Of a stretch of DNA of 64,000 nt, positions 1 to 11,400 are shown piece after piece. A program made the position numbers and the translations under genes. Numbering within the stretch: the first letter of the stretch is position 1; each line of letters opens with the position of its first letter. Under the pieces are notes generated by a model. It was not told the origin of the DNA. It searched no databases and saw nothing but the letters and a program-made list of their open reading frames with translations. The DNA comes from Apis mellifera (lineage: Eukaryota; Arthropoda; Insecta; Hymenoptera; Apidae): NCBI RefSeq assembly GCF_003254395.2, contig NC_037653.1:2852001-2916000 (forward strand), given 5' to 3'.

Positions 1-83
1 GTTTAAGAAAACAAGATTGTGCTGGACCTTTCACAATGTTTTGTAGACTTGTCCATATGTGGGATAAATGTACTTCAAAAGAA
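1..83 (+). CDS. Nadsyn: Nadsyn exon (5'-incomplete)
   Basis: This exon is open from the window edge; codons are in register from base 3 and end with GAA at 81-83. It encodes a stretch including KQDCAGPFTMFC and LVHMWDKCTSKE. The donor is GTAACT at 84-89 and the intron is 71 bases. The next exon continues with VADKVKHF, as in other eukaryotic NAD synthetases. Confidence 0.85.
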
Positions 84-530
84 GTAACTAATCATCAATC
101 CTTGTCGCTACAAAATGTATCAACATTTTTAAATTTATAATAATTCATTTATAGGTAGCGGACAAGGTGAAACATTTTTATAGATGTTACGCAATAAATC
201 GGCATAAAATGACTATCTTAACACCATCCTGTCATGCAGAAACTTATAGTCCAGACGATAACAGATTCGATCATCGACCTTTTTTGTACAATCATACATG
301 GAAATGGCAATTTAATGCAATTGACGAACAGGTTGATTACGCTAGAATATATATATATAATATATATCTTAAAATGAGTCAAGATGATTTTTTATAAATA
401 AAAAATCAATTTATCACAGGTGAAACGTTTTCTCGACGAAGAGAAATCACCGAGAGGTCAAAAGGATGCGCCGAAGGTACCGATGAAGCCCAGATACATG
501 ATGCTCAGCTCCGTAATTAGTAGTGAGTAA
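1..530 (+). CDS. Nadsyn: Glutamine-dependent NAD+ synthetase, 3' end of gene (partial, three exons)
   Basis: This enzyme makes NAD+ from nicotinic acid adenine dinucleotide using ATP and glutamine-derived ammonia, in the cytosol. Three spliced pieces join in frame: 1-83, 155-331 and 420-530 (stop TAA at 528-530), with phase-0 introns ending in AG (153-154, 418-419). The C-terminal synthetase signature is clear in exon 2: NRHKMTILTPSCHAETYSPD followed by DNRFDHRPFLYN and WKWQF, matching the family block NRHKMTTLTPAYHAE...SPDDNRFD...WSWQF. Exon 1 carries the upstream helix with GPFTMFCRLVHMW. Only about the last 120 residues are inside the window; the nitrilase-like glutaminase domain and the PP-loop (SGGxDS) lie off the left edge. 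The donors AA|GTAACT and CAG|GTTGAT are weaker than average, but reading frame and family similarity support both. The gene runs tail to tail with ovo. Confidence 0.93.
155..331 (+). CDS. Nadsyn: Nadsyn exon with C-terminal synthetase signature
   Basis: The acceptor is the AG at 153-154. The exon holds 59 codons from VADKVKHFYRC to AIDEQ. NRHKMTILTP and SPDDNRFD are the strongest family markers in the gene. The reading frame stays open past the donor as far as 397, so a readthrough form would end in an AT-rich tail; the spliced continuation VKRFLDEE fits the family much better. Confidence 0.92.
420..530 (+). CDS. Nadsyn: Nadsyn last coding exon
   Basis: The acceptor is TTTATCACAG (AG at 418-419). 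The exon has 36 codons plus the stop TAA at 528-530, starting VKRFLDEEKSPRGQ and ending SSVISSE. Its tail is basic and low in conservation, as is usual for this family. An AATAAA overlaps the stop at 530-535, but it is too close to be the obvious polyadenylation signal. Confidence 0.85.
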   Translation: MKRFLDEEKSPRGQKDAPKVPMKPRYMMLSSVISSE

Positions 531-1320
531 ATAAACAAAAAAAAAAAGTGTACATTATCGCTGATACCAAGCTCGAATCGTGGAGAAGGGAAAAGCATTG
601 CGAAATCATCTCTAAAAAGAATGATTTCCTTGCGTGTTTATCGAGCTAAACAGCATCGATCGACGAATAAGATCCATCGATTTCCGGAAAGTCGAACGGG
701 CCGCCGACAAACGACCACCCAGTAATTTTGACCCACCCAGTGCGCACATACTTGTTTGTCCTTCATCCCTACCGAAAAATCATCACACATCGGCATCATT
801 CTTTGTTGCAGATAAAACACATCCTGGAGTAGTAGTTTAACCGTAGCCAGTAGCTCTCTCTGTCTATTATCATTTTGATATTGCAGCCTTGCAAACGCAT
901 CGAAACACAAGCTTGCTAACCGACCGTTCGTACAATCGACCAATTCCTCATTGCATCGGCCCTGTTTCACACATTAATGATCTTTCTGCAAAGAAAATTT
1001 GGCTACACTTTATCGTGAGGAAACTAATAACAACTGGAAGGATCGTATAATTTAAACAGATTGTATTATATTAATGCAATTAATATTAAATGCGAGTATA
1101 TATTTATGCAAATTGTGTGATTAATCATTATAATAATATCCCTCTTCGAAATCCGTTTTATAAATAAGGTAAAGTGATTAAAAATTAATTAAAAATAAAT
1201 TTAAATTTGCTTGGGATAGACGCAATTAATAATGTTTTACTTTTATTTTATTCTTTTCCATTTCTACACAGACAACGTGCAACCGCATTTCATACTCATG
1301 GATAGATATTCAATCAAAAC

Positions 1321-1409
1321 ATGACAAATGGATTTGAGAGCCTAGATATCATTGATTATATCATTGATTATATATTCAAAATGACAAATGGATTTGAGAG
1401 CCTAGATAT
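1321..1409. repeat. 60-bp-period direct duplication
   Basis: A 29-base block starting ATGACAAATGGATTTGAGAG occurs at 1321-1349 and again, identical, at 1381-1409. The intervening sequence itself repeats a TCATTGATTATA motif. It looks like a local tandem slip. Confidence 0.9.
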
Positions 1410-1716
1410 ATCATTGATTTAGAGGTGGTTTCATTCTTCCTTCAAGTTTTTCTTTAAAATGCGATATACACAATATATTAAACAATAATGGGCATTTTAT
1501 TTCCATGCATACTATACAACTCGTGACAGTAACGAGTCATACGTACAATTTGACACTCGTTCAAAAATTTAAACGTACAAGGCGCAGCACTGTACCACCA
1601 ATCATGTAACAAGGAGAGAGAGAAAAAAAAAAAAAAAAAAATAGTCGTTCTTGTAGACAATGATAACGAGACGATATATATTTATTTTTATTTATATATG
1701 TATGTATCTATATATG

Positions 1717-2113
1717 CAATACATATGTATATATATATATAGATAATATATATATATATATATAAATATATATTTATATATTATTAATAATGTCAATATA
1801 ATCAAAATTATTAATATATCAATAATATTATAATATTAAACATTACAATATACTAGGCGGTGTGATAATCTTGACAAGTTAAAACTGTCAAAGATGAATA
1901 ATTATTATTGGTAAATATTGGTATAAATGGTAGCAGGTATAAATGGAAAATTTCTATTGATAATGATAATAAAAATATCTAGGCTAATAGTTCGGACAAT
2001 ACTGGACGTAAATTAAATAATTATAATTGAAATAACATTAATAATAATAATAATAATAATAATTAATAATAATAATAATAATGATAATAATTAATAATAA
2101 TAATAATAATAAT
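1717..2113. repeat. AT and AAT microsatellite tract
   Basis: (AT)n runs lie around 1720-1770, and a (TAA)/(AAT)n run interrupted by single substitutions occupies about 2038-2113. It is likely length-polymorphic, with no coding potential. Confidence 0.85.
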
Positions 2114-3970
2114 ACATAATAAAATAATATTCTAGATAATAAAAAGATTGCGACGAGAAAATATATATTTTATTTTCGAGTATTCTCAAGGGACACAATG
2201 CGGATAAAATATGTTTATATTATCAATACGAAAAAAAAAAAAAAAAGGTACTGAATAATCAATGATTAAAAACTCTATTTCATCTCGTGCAACCCGATCA
2301 ATAGTTACTATATACAAATCCACCACAATATATTTTCATTCGATAATGCTATAAAATAAATTTAAAAAAAAAAAAAAAGATTTCGAAGATGAAATATATC
2401 TTGGAAATTTTTATCTTGAAAACTATTTACACAAATATTATAGCTGAAGCTTAAACGTTATTTGAAAAAATTAGAAAATAATTCTAATACAGTACAACTT
2501 GAAACCACAACTTGTTTTTTTCGTTGTATTCATTTTCAGCTTTTATTTTTCATTTTTATTATATTATTATGTAAAAAAAGAACTAACGTAACGTTGCGCT
2601 TATATTATTATGAAATTTTTGCAAATTCCAAGTACTTTAATCTTAACTGTTTTTTTCTTAAATCAGACTTAAATTATTATATACTATACATTCACGTATA
2701 CCTCAAATACATCATCCTTTTATCTATTTCTATTTAAGAAATCTAGTGATTTTTTTTTTTAATGTATATACCTCTTATATATCTTCTCCTTTTATATCTC
2801 TTCAATATTACATTATATTATCCCCTTTAGAATCTAGAATTTTTTGTTTTTTATCATTAATCTGTATCATTAATTTGTTTACAAATTAAGATTGCAATTT
2901 ATACAAATATTATATCGATCGTGTACTTGAATCAGCACCCGATTTCATTCCTAAAAAGAAAAGTATATATACCCGTTTCGTTTTCGACTAAAATTCGGTT
3001 TAATGGTTTACCAGGTCGTCATTATCGTTATTATCATATTATCATGCGTGCGAATTGAAATTTAATTTTAATGTCAAATTATTATTATTATTATATTTGA
3101 AAAAGAATCATTTCTTCGAGTCGAGTCGAGAATCGATTCTCGATTATGCGTTAATCTGCTAATCTTGCATTGAACCACGTGTAACCCAAATTAACATTAA
3201 ATGTCCTACCACCGCAGAATTGCACGAAATCCCATTGTGTATGTGTGTACATAACTATACGATGATAATCAAAATCTAACCTTTCGGATATAATTTGTAT
3301 CATTTTAGAAAATATACTTAACGTGCCAATAAATATATTTATATATATAGTATACGTAGTAATAAAATAATCGGAATAGATTTTTTTTTTTTTGAAACGA
3401 CGGTTTCAAAATTTATTCATCGTCGAAAGTTTATTTTTTTTTATACTATTGATATTGCGACATTATGCGATATTAATATCAGATCGTTGGAAGCCTTAAA
3501 AAAAAAAAATATTCGTAAACGTATCCTTTTTGCTTAATTTTTTTAAAAATTTCGAAAAAACTTTTTAAAAAGTACAAATCATGTATGAAGTCAAAAATAA
3601 TAAAAAAAAAAAAAAAAAAATATCGATTATTTGTTCAATATTCGAATTCGAAAAAAAATGTATACACTTGTGTGTGTAATCTCACTCACATTACATCGGT
3701 GCGTACCCCAAAGAAAGAACCAAAGTGCAAAAAGCGAAATCTTGGAGTATAATGAGTAAAATCGTGTCTTATATCACAGATTTCCCAAGGTGCATTAGTC
3801 ATCTACTTAAAAGAAAAAGAAAAAAAAAAAAAAAATTCATTCCCGCAATAAATGTTTCCCCGAAATCGCATCAGTCAAAACGAGGAATGCAACGAAATAA
3901 AAATAAGAAAATTACTTCGAGACACGATATGTTCGTCGAATGAAGTATAATATCGTTGTCTCGGTGTAAC

Positions 3971-4037
3971 AAAAATTCGAGAAATATCCGACATATATAT
4001 ATATATCTCCAATATCGGATATTTCTACATAATTTTT
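3971..4037. repeat. Imperfect inverted repeat / hairpin
   Basis: Arms 3980-3994 (AGAAATATCCGACAT) and 4012-4026 (ATATCGGATATTTCT) are complementary with one mismatch. Outer arms AAAAATT (3971-3977) and AATTTTT (4031-4037) extend the stem after a small internal loop. The AT-rich loop is 17 bases. The roughly 67-base size is in the pre-miRNA range, but no expression evidence is available. Confidence 0.6.
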
Positions 4038-5100
4038 CACCATCTAAGTCGGAAAGCAACGTAACTTGCCGTGCATCGCTAGAAGAAAAAAAAAAAAATC
4101 GTTCGAAAAAATCAATTGGTATCCCATCTCGTCCTAGAAAAAAAAAAAAATCTCAACGAGAAGAAATAATCGTCATTCCTGAAACGTTCAATCCGAGTTT
4201 TCAGGTGTAATTCTTTAACAGCTGACTTGTGTGTCTTCTTTTTCTAACCTAAAAATATATATCATAGTCTATTATACATATACACGTGTACATATATATA
4301 TATATATAAACTTAAGATCGATAAAATCTAAAAAAGATCGTGTATGTACTCGGTAGCGCAATACTGTGTATACAAATAATGTTCTCTCGTTTTTCCGTCT
4401 AGGTCTGAAAGTCACGAGTCCGTTTAAATCTTATATAGAGAAATTGCAATTTCTTTTTTCTTTTTAGAATTCTTTTTAATACAAGTCCGATCGCCATTGG
4501 CCCACGATACTGTCACGTGTCACCGCTAGAGGGGAGCCACCTTACAGGTACTTTTCGCGCGACGTTTACTTCGGGATTCGATGGCATTTTAGATCGAGTT
4601 TCCTCTAAAAAAAAATCGGAACCAGCTATCCTCTTCTTCTCTCCATTTCGCCGCCGTTTCTCTTCTCTCTTCCTCCCGTCGGGTTTTAGTCATCGTATTA
4701 GTCATCAGAAACTGGAAGCTCGACCCAGATGCAACAACGTTGAGGAGCGTTGAAGAGGCGCCTCAAGGCTTTTCGAGGCTGATTTTACACAGCTGTCCGT
4801 ATTCCGCGAGTCCCGTTGCAACAGGCCACCCTGAAGAGTTACATGACCAAGAACAATTTCGTGTTCTTGTATCTGCTATTCTTTTGTTTGAATATTCATA
4901 GAGATTTTCGTTCTCGTGTCTTCGTATTTCTACACGTCATTTTCTATTTATTATTTATCTATTTATTATTTTTATCGCTCTTAGGAAACTATAACCTTTT
5001 TCTCTCTCGACTCATTTTATATAACTTCTTCGTTCATGCATTTCCCTCCCCACCCCTTTTTCCTATCAACCTAGCTTTATAATTTTTAATTTTGAACGTT

Positions 5101-5197
5101 TTTTTTGTTTTATTTTATTTTATTTTATTTTTTATTTTATTTTTTGCTTCTCCCAAGGTACAAAGAAACATGTAATTATGTTTTCTCGTTACCTTTC

Positions 5198-5223
<26 letters not shown>
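5101..5223. repeat. (TTTTA)n tract and long T run
   Basis: A pentanucleotide TTTTA-type tract at about 5107-5148 is followed by a long T run at about 5198-5223. On the ovo transcript this reads as A-rich 3' UTR with repeated AATAAA-like motifs. Confidence 0.8.
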
Positions 5224-5228
<5 letters not shown>

Positions 5229-5271
5229 TACGACGACATTTTAAATTGTCATACTATACTCTAATCGGAGT

Positions 5272-5442
5272 CTACGTGCGCACCTGGAGCAGCATGTTGG
5301 CGAAATTGCTGTTGGTAAACTTGAAATGTCGCTTATCGTAAAATTTCAACAAAGCCGGGCTGTATGGATGCTTATCTTTCAAATGTAGGTAGTGAACCTC
5401 CGGTTCCTGTGTCGTATGACCACATTCTTCACACACGTATAC
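5272..5442 (-). CDS. ovo: ovo last coding exon (fourth zinc finger and C-terminus)
   Basis: The exon has 56 codons plus the stop TAG (5274-5272). It begins VYVCEECGHTTQEPEVHY and ends FANMLLQVRT. The fourth finger has Cys at exon residues 4 and 7 and His at 20 and 25 (CX2CX12HX4H), which is the divergent last finger of the Ovo family. The acceptor is CTATTTAG next to 5442. It is too short and split to appear as a long open frame; it was found by splicing from the neighbouring finger exon. Confidence 0.93.
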   Translation of the reverse strand, partial: VYVCEECGHTTQEPEVHYLHLKDKHPYSPALLKFYDKRHFKFTNSNFANMLLQVRT

Positions 5443-8400
5443 CTAAATAGAACAAATATAATTAATATAAATTATTATTATTAAATTAACTTTCATATAT
5501 ATTCATATAACAAATAAATTTATGTTTACAAATAAGTTAAATTTGAAGAAAAAATTTGGCATATAAACAAACATATATATATATATATATAATTTTACTA
5601 TATTTATCAAGTGTATTCAAGTGTATTTATTCGTTATCTACAAATGAACAAATACAAATTCTTACCTTTGTTCGACGTTCTTTATAGGCATATTGATGTT
5701 GAACACCATGAACTTTAAGACAATGACTTTCCAAGGAACACCTCTGGGTAAAGCTCTTTTCACAAAGATTGCATTTATATGGTCGAACACCAGTGTGCGT
5801 TCTAGTATGCCTCTTCAAATCAAATGTATCATTGAAGCCTTTACCGCAGAATGTGCATAAATAACGTTTCACATCACTGTGGCATTTCATGTGACGATTC
5901 AACAATCGTTGCAGACTGAAATTTTTGCTGCACACACGGCACGTAAAACGATTTGGATCGTCGTCCTGAAAGATCAATTTCTTAAATAATTTATTTTGTC
6001 TTTTATAACCTTGAGTTATCGAGCAAACATATATATAATTGCATGAAATATGTAACAAAAGTGGAACGCTAATCGGGAACTAGAATCTAGGTGTGTAAAT
6101 ATACAGGTTATGGAATGCTAATCTTGAGACAAGTTAATAAAATTATACAGTATGTAGGGAGGAAAAACGTCAAAGAATGATGTTTACCTTGCCAGGCGGA
6201 GGTCGAGCTGCTCTCTCTTCCTCGCGATTAGCCGCTGCCTGTCTCTGACCCTCAATCGCGAGTGGATTTTTAATTCCGTGGCCACCGTTCACGAACTCCA
6301 ATTGACAGTCACCAGGTAATCCCAGCTATAAAAGAAAAACAATGAATTCTATCGGTATATATTTACTTCTGGCAATTAAATCGGTGACAGTGGATGAAGC
6401 ACTCAATTTGATTGGCATTGCATAATTGTGTATATGCGTAGACTTTAATGCAATTGAATCGAATAGTATAATACTAAACTTTTGTATAAAGTTGTATAAA
6501 CAATTATCTTTTTGAGGTTACTTTACTTTTTTCAATTGTCTATATGGCAATGTTTTTGGAATGTTATATAGAAAAATTAGTATGTTTGCAGAAGTAATTA
6601 AAGTGATTTGCACGAACAAATGAGAAACTAGGAAAATATTTGGTTACAATACATATAAAATCTTAATGAAAATTCCTTATTTTTTAATTCTTATAGAAAT
6701 ATGGTAATTCTTTTATCAAAAGTAATGCTATCATTTAATTTTGACTAATAAAGTTTCTAATCTTGTTTATAATGACTAACATGATCATATTCAATTCTTA
6801 TTTTTACAATTTTCTATCTTCGACAATTGTTTTCACATCTTAATCCGAACGTGTTAAGAGACGAAAAAAGTTGTATAAGAAAAGACAAAGGGGAGAGGAG
6901 AGGCAAGCTTTCGAATTAATTCGAAACAAAACAGTGCCATACAGATTCAATTAGTCGCATTGAATTTGCTAAAGAAATAAAGTATGCTTTTGCCTGTATC
7001 AATTTCGGGTGCTTACCCTTTGCTGCAGTACACCGACCCGTTGCGTCAGTGGTGGTTCTCCGGCTGGACCTGTCGATTGTACAGTATTTACCGATGCCGA
7101 AGATACAGTGGCTGCTGGGCTAGGCGCATGCTCCATCAAAGCGCAAGATGGCGACGTACTAGTAGAAGCAGCGTCTAACGAACAGCTCGCTGCTCCGGGA
7201 CTTGGTAAACTTCCACCCACGCTACTACCTGAATCTAGTTCCAGACCTTAAAGTCAACACAATTGTATATTTAAAACTTTAAAATCACCTATATTTGAAT
7301 AATTTGTAATTAATTTTGCAATTACATTAATGCTTTCGTAAATGGAAATATTTCAAAACAAATTAAATGACATATAATCTTTCGCCATATTGAATTTCTC
7401 AATTTCATCTCGTTCAATTTGTTTTCACGTTTTTATAATATTTTTGGCAACAGTGACAAGAAGAAAAACTATATAAATATGAGAATATGAAAAGTGATAC
7501 AAACGAAAAAGTACATATAGATATTATTACGATTTCATTTTTATCAACAAAATCACACGAATGTGATGAATATATGCTATAAAATAAAAAACAATCTCAT
7601 ATTGAGATGTATAAGTATAACCATTTATGGAAACATTATTGTTAAAATAAAGTGATTTGTACAAGTTGTTTCATGAAGAATGAAACGGAAAGAAGCGATA
7701 TAAACACTAACCACTACCGGTGAAGCTTAATCCCGGGCTGAGTAATCCTTGATGTTGTTGTTGATGAGGTGAAGTGGACGTTGTTTGTTGTTGCTGTTGT
7801 TGTTGCTGCAACTGCACCTGTATCTGCAATTGTTGCAGCTGTGGTTCGGATTGGTGTTGATGATTCTGATTAATGTGAAGCGCGAGTTCGGGCCGTTCTT
7901 TTGAAACGGATTGATAACTCGATTCGCCTGTAGCATAAGTTAGTCCTAATTTCGAAGTGCTGAAATGTTGAGGAGCTGCCGTATAGTGCCTATATAGAGA
8001 TAGTTATTCATTTTAGTATTATTTAACAATAGTCAGTGAGCATCTTTCGAATTCACTCATTTTATTATTTACAATAATATTCTAAAATAATCCTTTGCAA
8101 TTGAACTTTTTTCTGAAAATATAAAGTGATCATATTTGTCAATTTAAGTAATAGGAATATTATAAGACTTGTCATAATAATTTAACGTTAAAATGGATAA
8201 AATATACATACATAAATATCCTATAAAGATAAATAAAAATTAAAATTCATCAAACTAACTGTTGTAAATTTATTGCTTTGAGAGCAATGTTATAAGCTCT
8301 TCAAAGATTTGATATATATTTTACACATCTTAGCTACCGAATTTTTTCTATATTTATATTCTGAGCTCTTTGTTGTTGATCTTTGTGTTGATCTTGTAAT

Positions 8401-11400
8401 TACACATATTATTATCGTTTCACGTTTAAATATTACACGTACATAATAATACACAATATTTTTCGAATGAACTGATCAGATAGAAAAAAGAATCAGGCTA
8501 TTGAAATGAAAAATGAACATAGTCTACGTATCACGAAGAATAATTTCAATTAAAAGTTTGAGTTGGTTCGCAATTATTAATTACTCTTTTAATGAATTGC
8601 AAACGAAATAAAGCAAATAGACAATTTAAAATTCGAAACGTATGATCACTTAACATGGTGTGCAGCATTTTAAAAGCAGCTCAATTTCGAGGATTACACC
8701 ACGATCTCACCTCGACGTATCGAAGCTTCTAGTCAAGGCCATGCTATGCTCTGGGAAAGGATCGACGCTCGGCTCTACAGGAGTGGTCATTTGCCCGTTA
8801 TCCTGGCCGATCCCGCTCCCAGCCGAAGCAGGCGAATGCAACGATTCTTCGAGAAGATCGTTGCTACCATCTTCGGCCGGTAATCTCGGCAGGAATAGGT
8901 CGGCAGCGTCGCTCAGGCTTTCCAAGAGGGCGGTATGATCGGAAGGTGAGCTGAACGTTAGAGTGGCGGTGAATTGAAGAGGATCCACAACAGCGCCAGT
9001 CACCATGTCCACCATCATTCCCGTATCGGTCATGTCGTATGCGCCATATTGTCCGGACAGCAGATCGTTCGCTTGGATCTTGTACGGGGACAAATCTTCT
9101 TCCTCCTTCAACGTTAAACCGTACGAGGCGCAGACATTTTGCAACAGGGAGTATTGCTTCCCTTCTTGAGCGTTGTATTGGGAATGCTGCGAGTTCACGT
9201 CCTGCTGACCGGTGTCGCATTCCATCCCCACCGTTGGCGATGGTGTCAGGTATCCATTTCCTGAAACGATTATTTTAAATTATTATACTTATAGAACATA
9301 GAAATTTATCTTATTCGAAATATATATATATCGCCTATATTATTCCTATATATAATTTTCAATACATATATGAAAATATATATCGAGCCAATTAATTACA
9401 ATTCAATTAATTTACTTCTCTTTTCCTCGCTCCAATTAATCGGATCGAAACTTGTCATACCCGCTTTGAACGAGTATACATACACTACTATAGAATAGAA
9501 AATATTTTTGAAAAATTGAGCAACCGTCAAAATGTTGACAAAATATATCTCAAGGATACGATTAATAACACGAACGATCCTCTCTCTCTCCATATAAATC
9601 CAACAATAAAAACAATACCTTGAGTGGTGTTGTACTGATTCGCGAAATTCGCCAGATTATTGCCGCCTTTGAGCGACTCGTAGAACGGCGGCAGGGAGCC
9701 GGTGGGCGGCGAGCTTGGCCCGTAATTTCCCCGGCCCCCGTTTCCTCCGGGATTCATCCCGCCGCCCGCACCTCCGCCCACGGCACCTCCGCCACCACCT
9801 CCACCACCACCTCCACCGCCAGTGGCCGCTCCTCCCCCGCAGTAACCGCCACTTCCGCCCGAATTCGAGGAGGAGGAGGAGGAGGAACCGCCTCCCGAGT
9901 TGCCGCCGCCGCCGCTGGAGGTGTTGCCGGACCCGGAACCGCCGCTCCCGCCGGAATTCGACGATCTTCCGTGGCCTGCGGCCGCGTGGACCACTTGGGG
10001 ACCGGACAGTCTCATGGCCAGCAGAGGCCTGGCAATCGAGTTGCCTATCGCGGCGCGTGACACTTTTGCGCCTTCGCGGCCTCGCTCCTCGTCCTCTTCC
10101 TTTCTCTTCGGCACCGCGTAATCGATAGGCTGCTCCTGCAAAGATAACGTCAACTGTCACGCCATTTCCGAGGATTGCTCTCGCCTCTCTGGATCATACG
10201 CATATACACAACGTTGGTATTCTGGTATAGAATTCTTCCTGGTACACGCCTGGCGAGGAGAGGGAAGGAGGGGCGGAAAAGTTTAGCCTTGGCGAGGCGT
10301 TAACCACCACTACTGTTGCTCGAAGGACAAACATACAGAGCTATATTGATAATAAGATAATATGGTGATTCGATAACGCGAGAATTGAATTCGAGAAGTT
10401 TTATTATAGGGATCGATATAATAATAATTTTAATTTCATTTTTGTGTTCGAATATATATACAGAGATAAAATATAGAAGGAAATATCGAGAGTGTGTGAG
10501 AAAATATAATTACTTGTTCCGGCTCTTGAGTTTGTGGCACCTCGATCTTGTCTTCCCTCCTCGATTGACTTTGGGAAGGAGGGACCCTTTGAATGACCGA
10601 GACCCGTGTGGGCGGCTCGACCCTGGGCGCTTTCGGAGGGGTGGTTGGTCTGGGCAACACCAATTTTTCCGATTTAGCGAGGAATTGCGTAGCATCACTG
10701 GACGGGGGCGCGATTGGGGGATTGCTGTACTCCTTGCGCTCCGCCCTGGTTAGAACGTGACCCCTGCTTCCGTACGGGATATCCCCACCGAGGATACTCG
10801 AGATAAATCGTCTGGGCGGCGTGTTACTCGGTGTGTTCGTCGATTGCCATTGAGGGGGTGGAGACGAGGCCGGGCTGCTACTGCGAAGCGACTCCGGGGT
10901 CGTCGCACGGTCATCATCCGTTTTCTCGCGATCTACAAATTTTTTTCATTCAAAAATTGTAAACTTGTTGGATTAAAAAAATTTCTCTGTTCGAAATAAA
11001 ATGACAAATTAATTTATAAACGAGTTGTATTATTATTCGAATAAATTAAAAGTTTCGAAACTTTCGTATATAATAAATGTATAAATATTCGAGATCGATC
11101 GAAGTGGTTTAAAACGGTAACAGAAGAGATAAGATTGAATTCCCTATAGGAGAGCAGTGACTTTTAACGATAGCTTTGAATATAACGTCGGTGATCGAGG
11201 ACGAATTATGAGGCAGTGCGTGAAGGACGCGCGGAAAGAGAGTATAGCATACGGTACCTACGAACCCCCTCAAGGTTGCTCGTAAATTCAGCCATCCCGA
11301 CTCCATGAGAATCCATATTGCTCATCACGTATTCCAGACGCGTTGAAAATTTTCGTTTCGACAAAAACCGAACTAAATTTGCGAATTTTAATCGCATTTT

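Larger units (their letters stand above)
531..5271. other. Convergent spacer: Nadsyn 3' UTR, ovo 3' UTR and simple repeats
   Basis: There is no supported protein gene between the two stops. The left part (about 590-1000) is moderately GC-rich and could be Nadsyn 3' UTR. Bases 1650-3700 are very AT-rich with AT and AAT microsatellites and A/T runs. The right part (about 4380-5271) should be ovo 3' UTR on the - strand and includes a GC-richer island at 4490-4850. TTTATT (AATAAA on the - strand) occurs from 5221-5226 onward and many times further left, so the ovo cleavage site cannot be picked from sequence. Confidence 0.7.

Noticed and set aside
638..970. 110-residue - strand frame behind Nadsyn
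   Set aside because: No family match and no splice partners; it lies where Nadsyn 3' UTR is expected.
7727..7936. 69-residue Asn-rich frame
   Set aside because: It is the out-of-frame reading of the ovo glutamine-rich exon (CAA read as AAC).
8864..9220. 118-residue Arg-rich frame
   Set aside because: It is an out-of-frame shadow of the ovo acidic exon on the same strand.
9620..10160. Several long frames on both strands over the Gly/Ser exon
   Set aside because: They are shadows of the GC-rich ovo coding frame, which is fixed by splicing phases and conserved ends.
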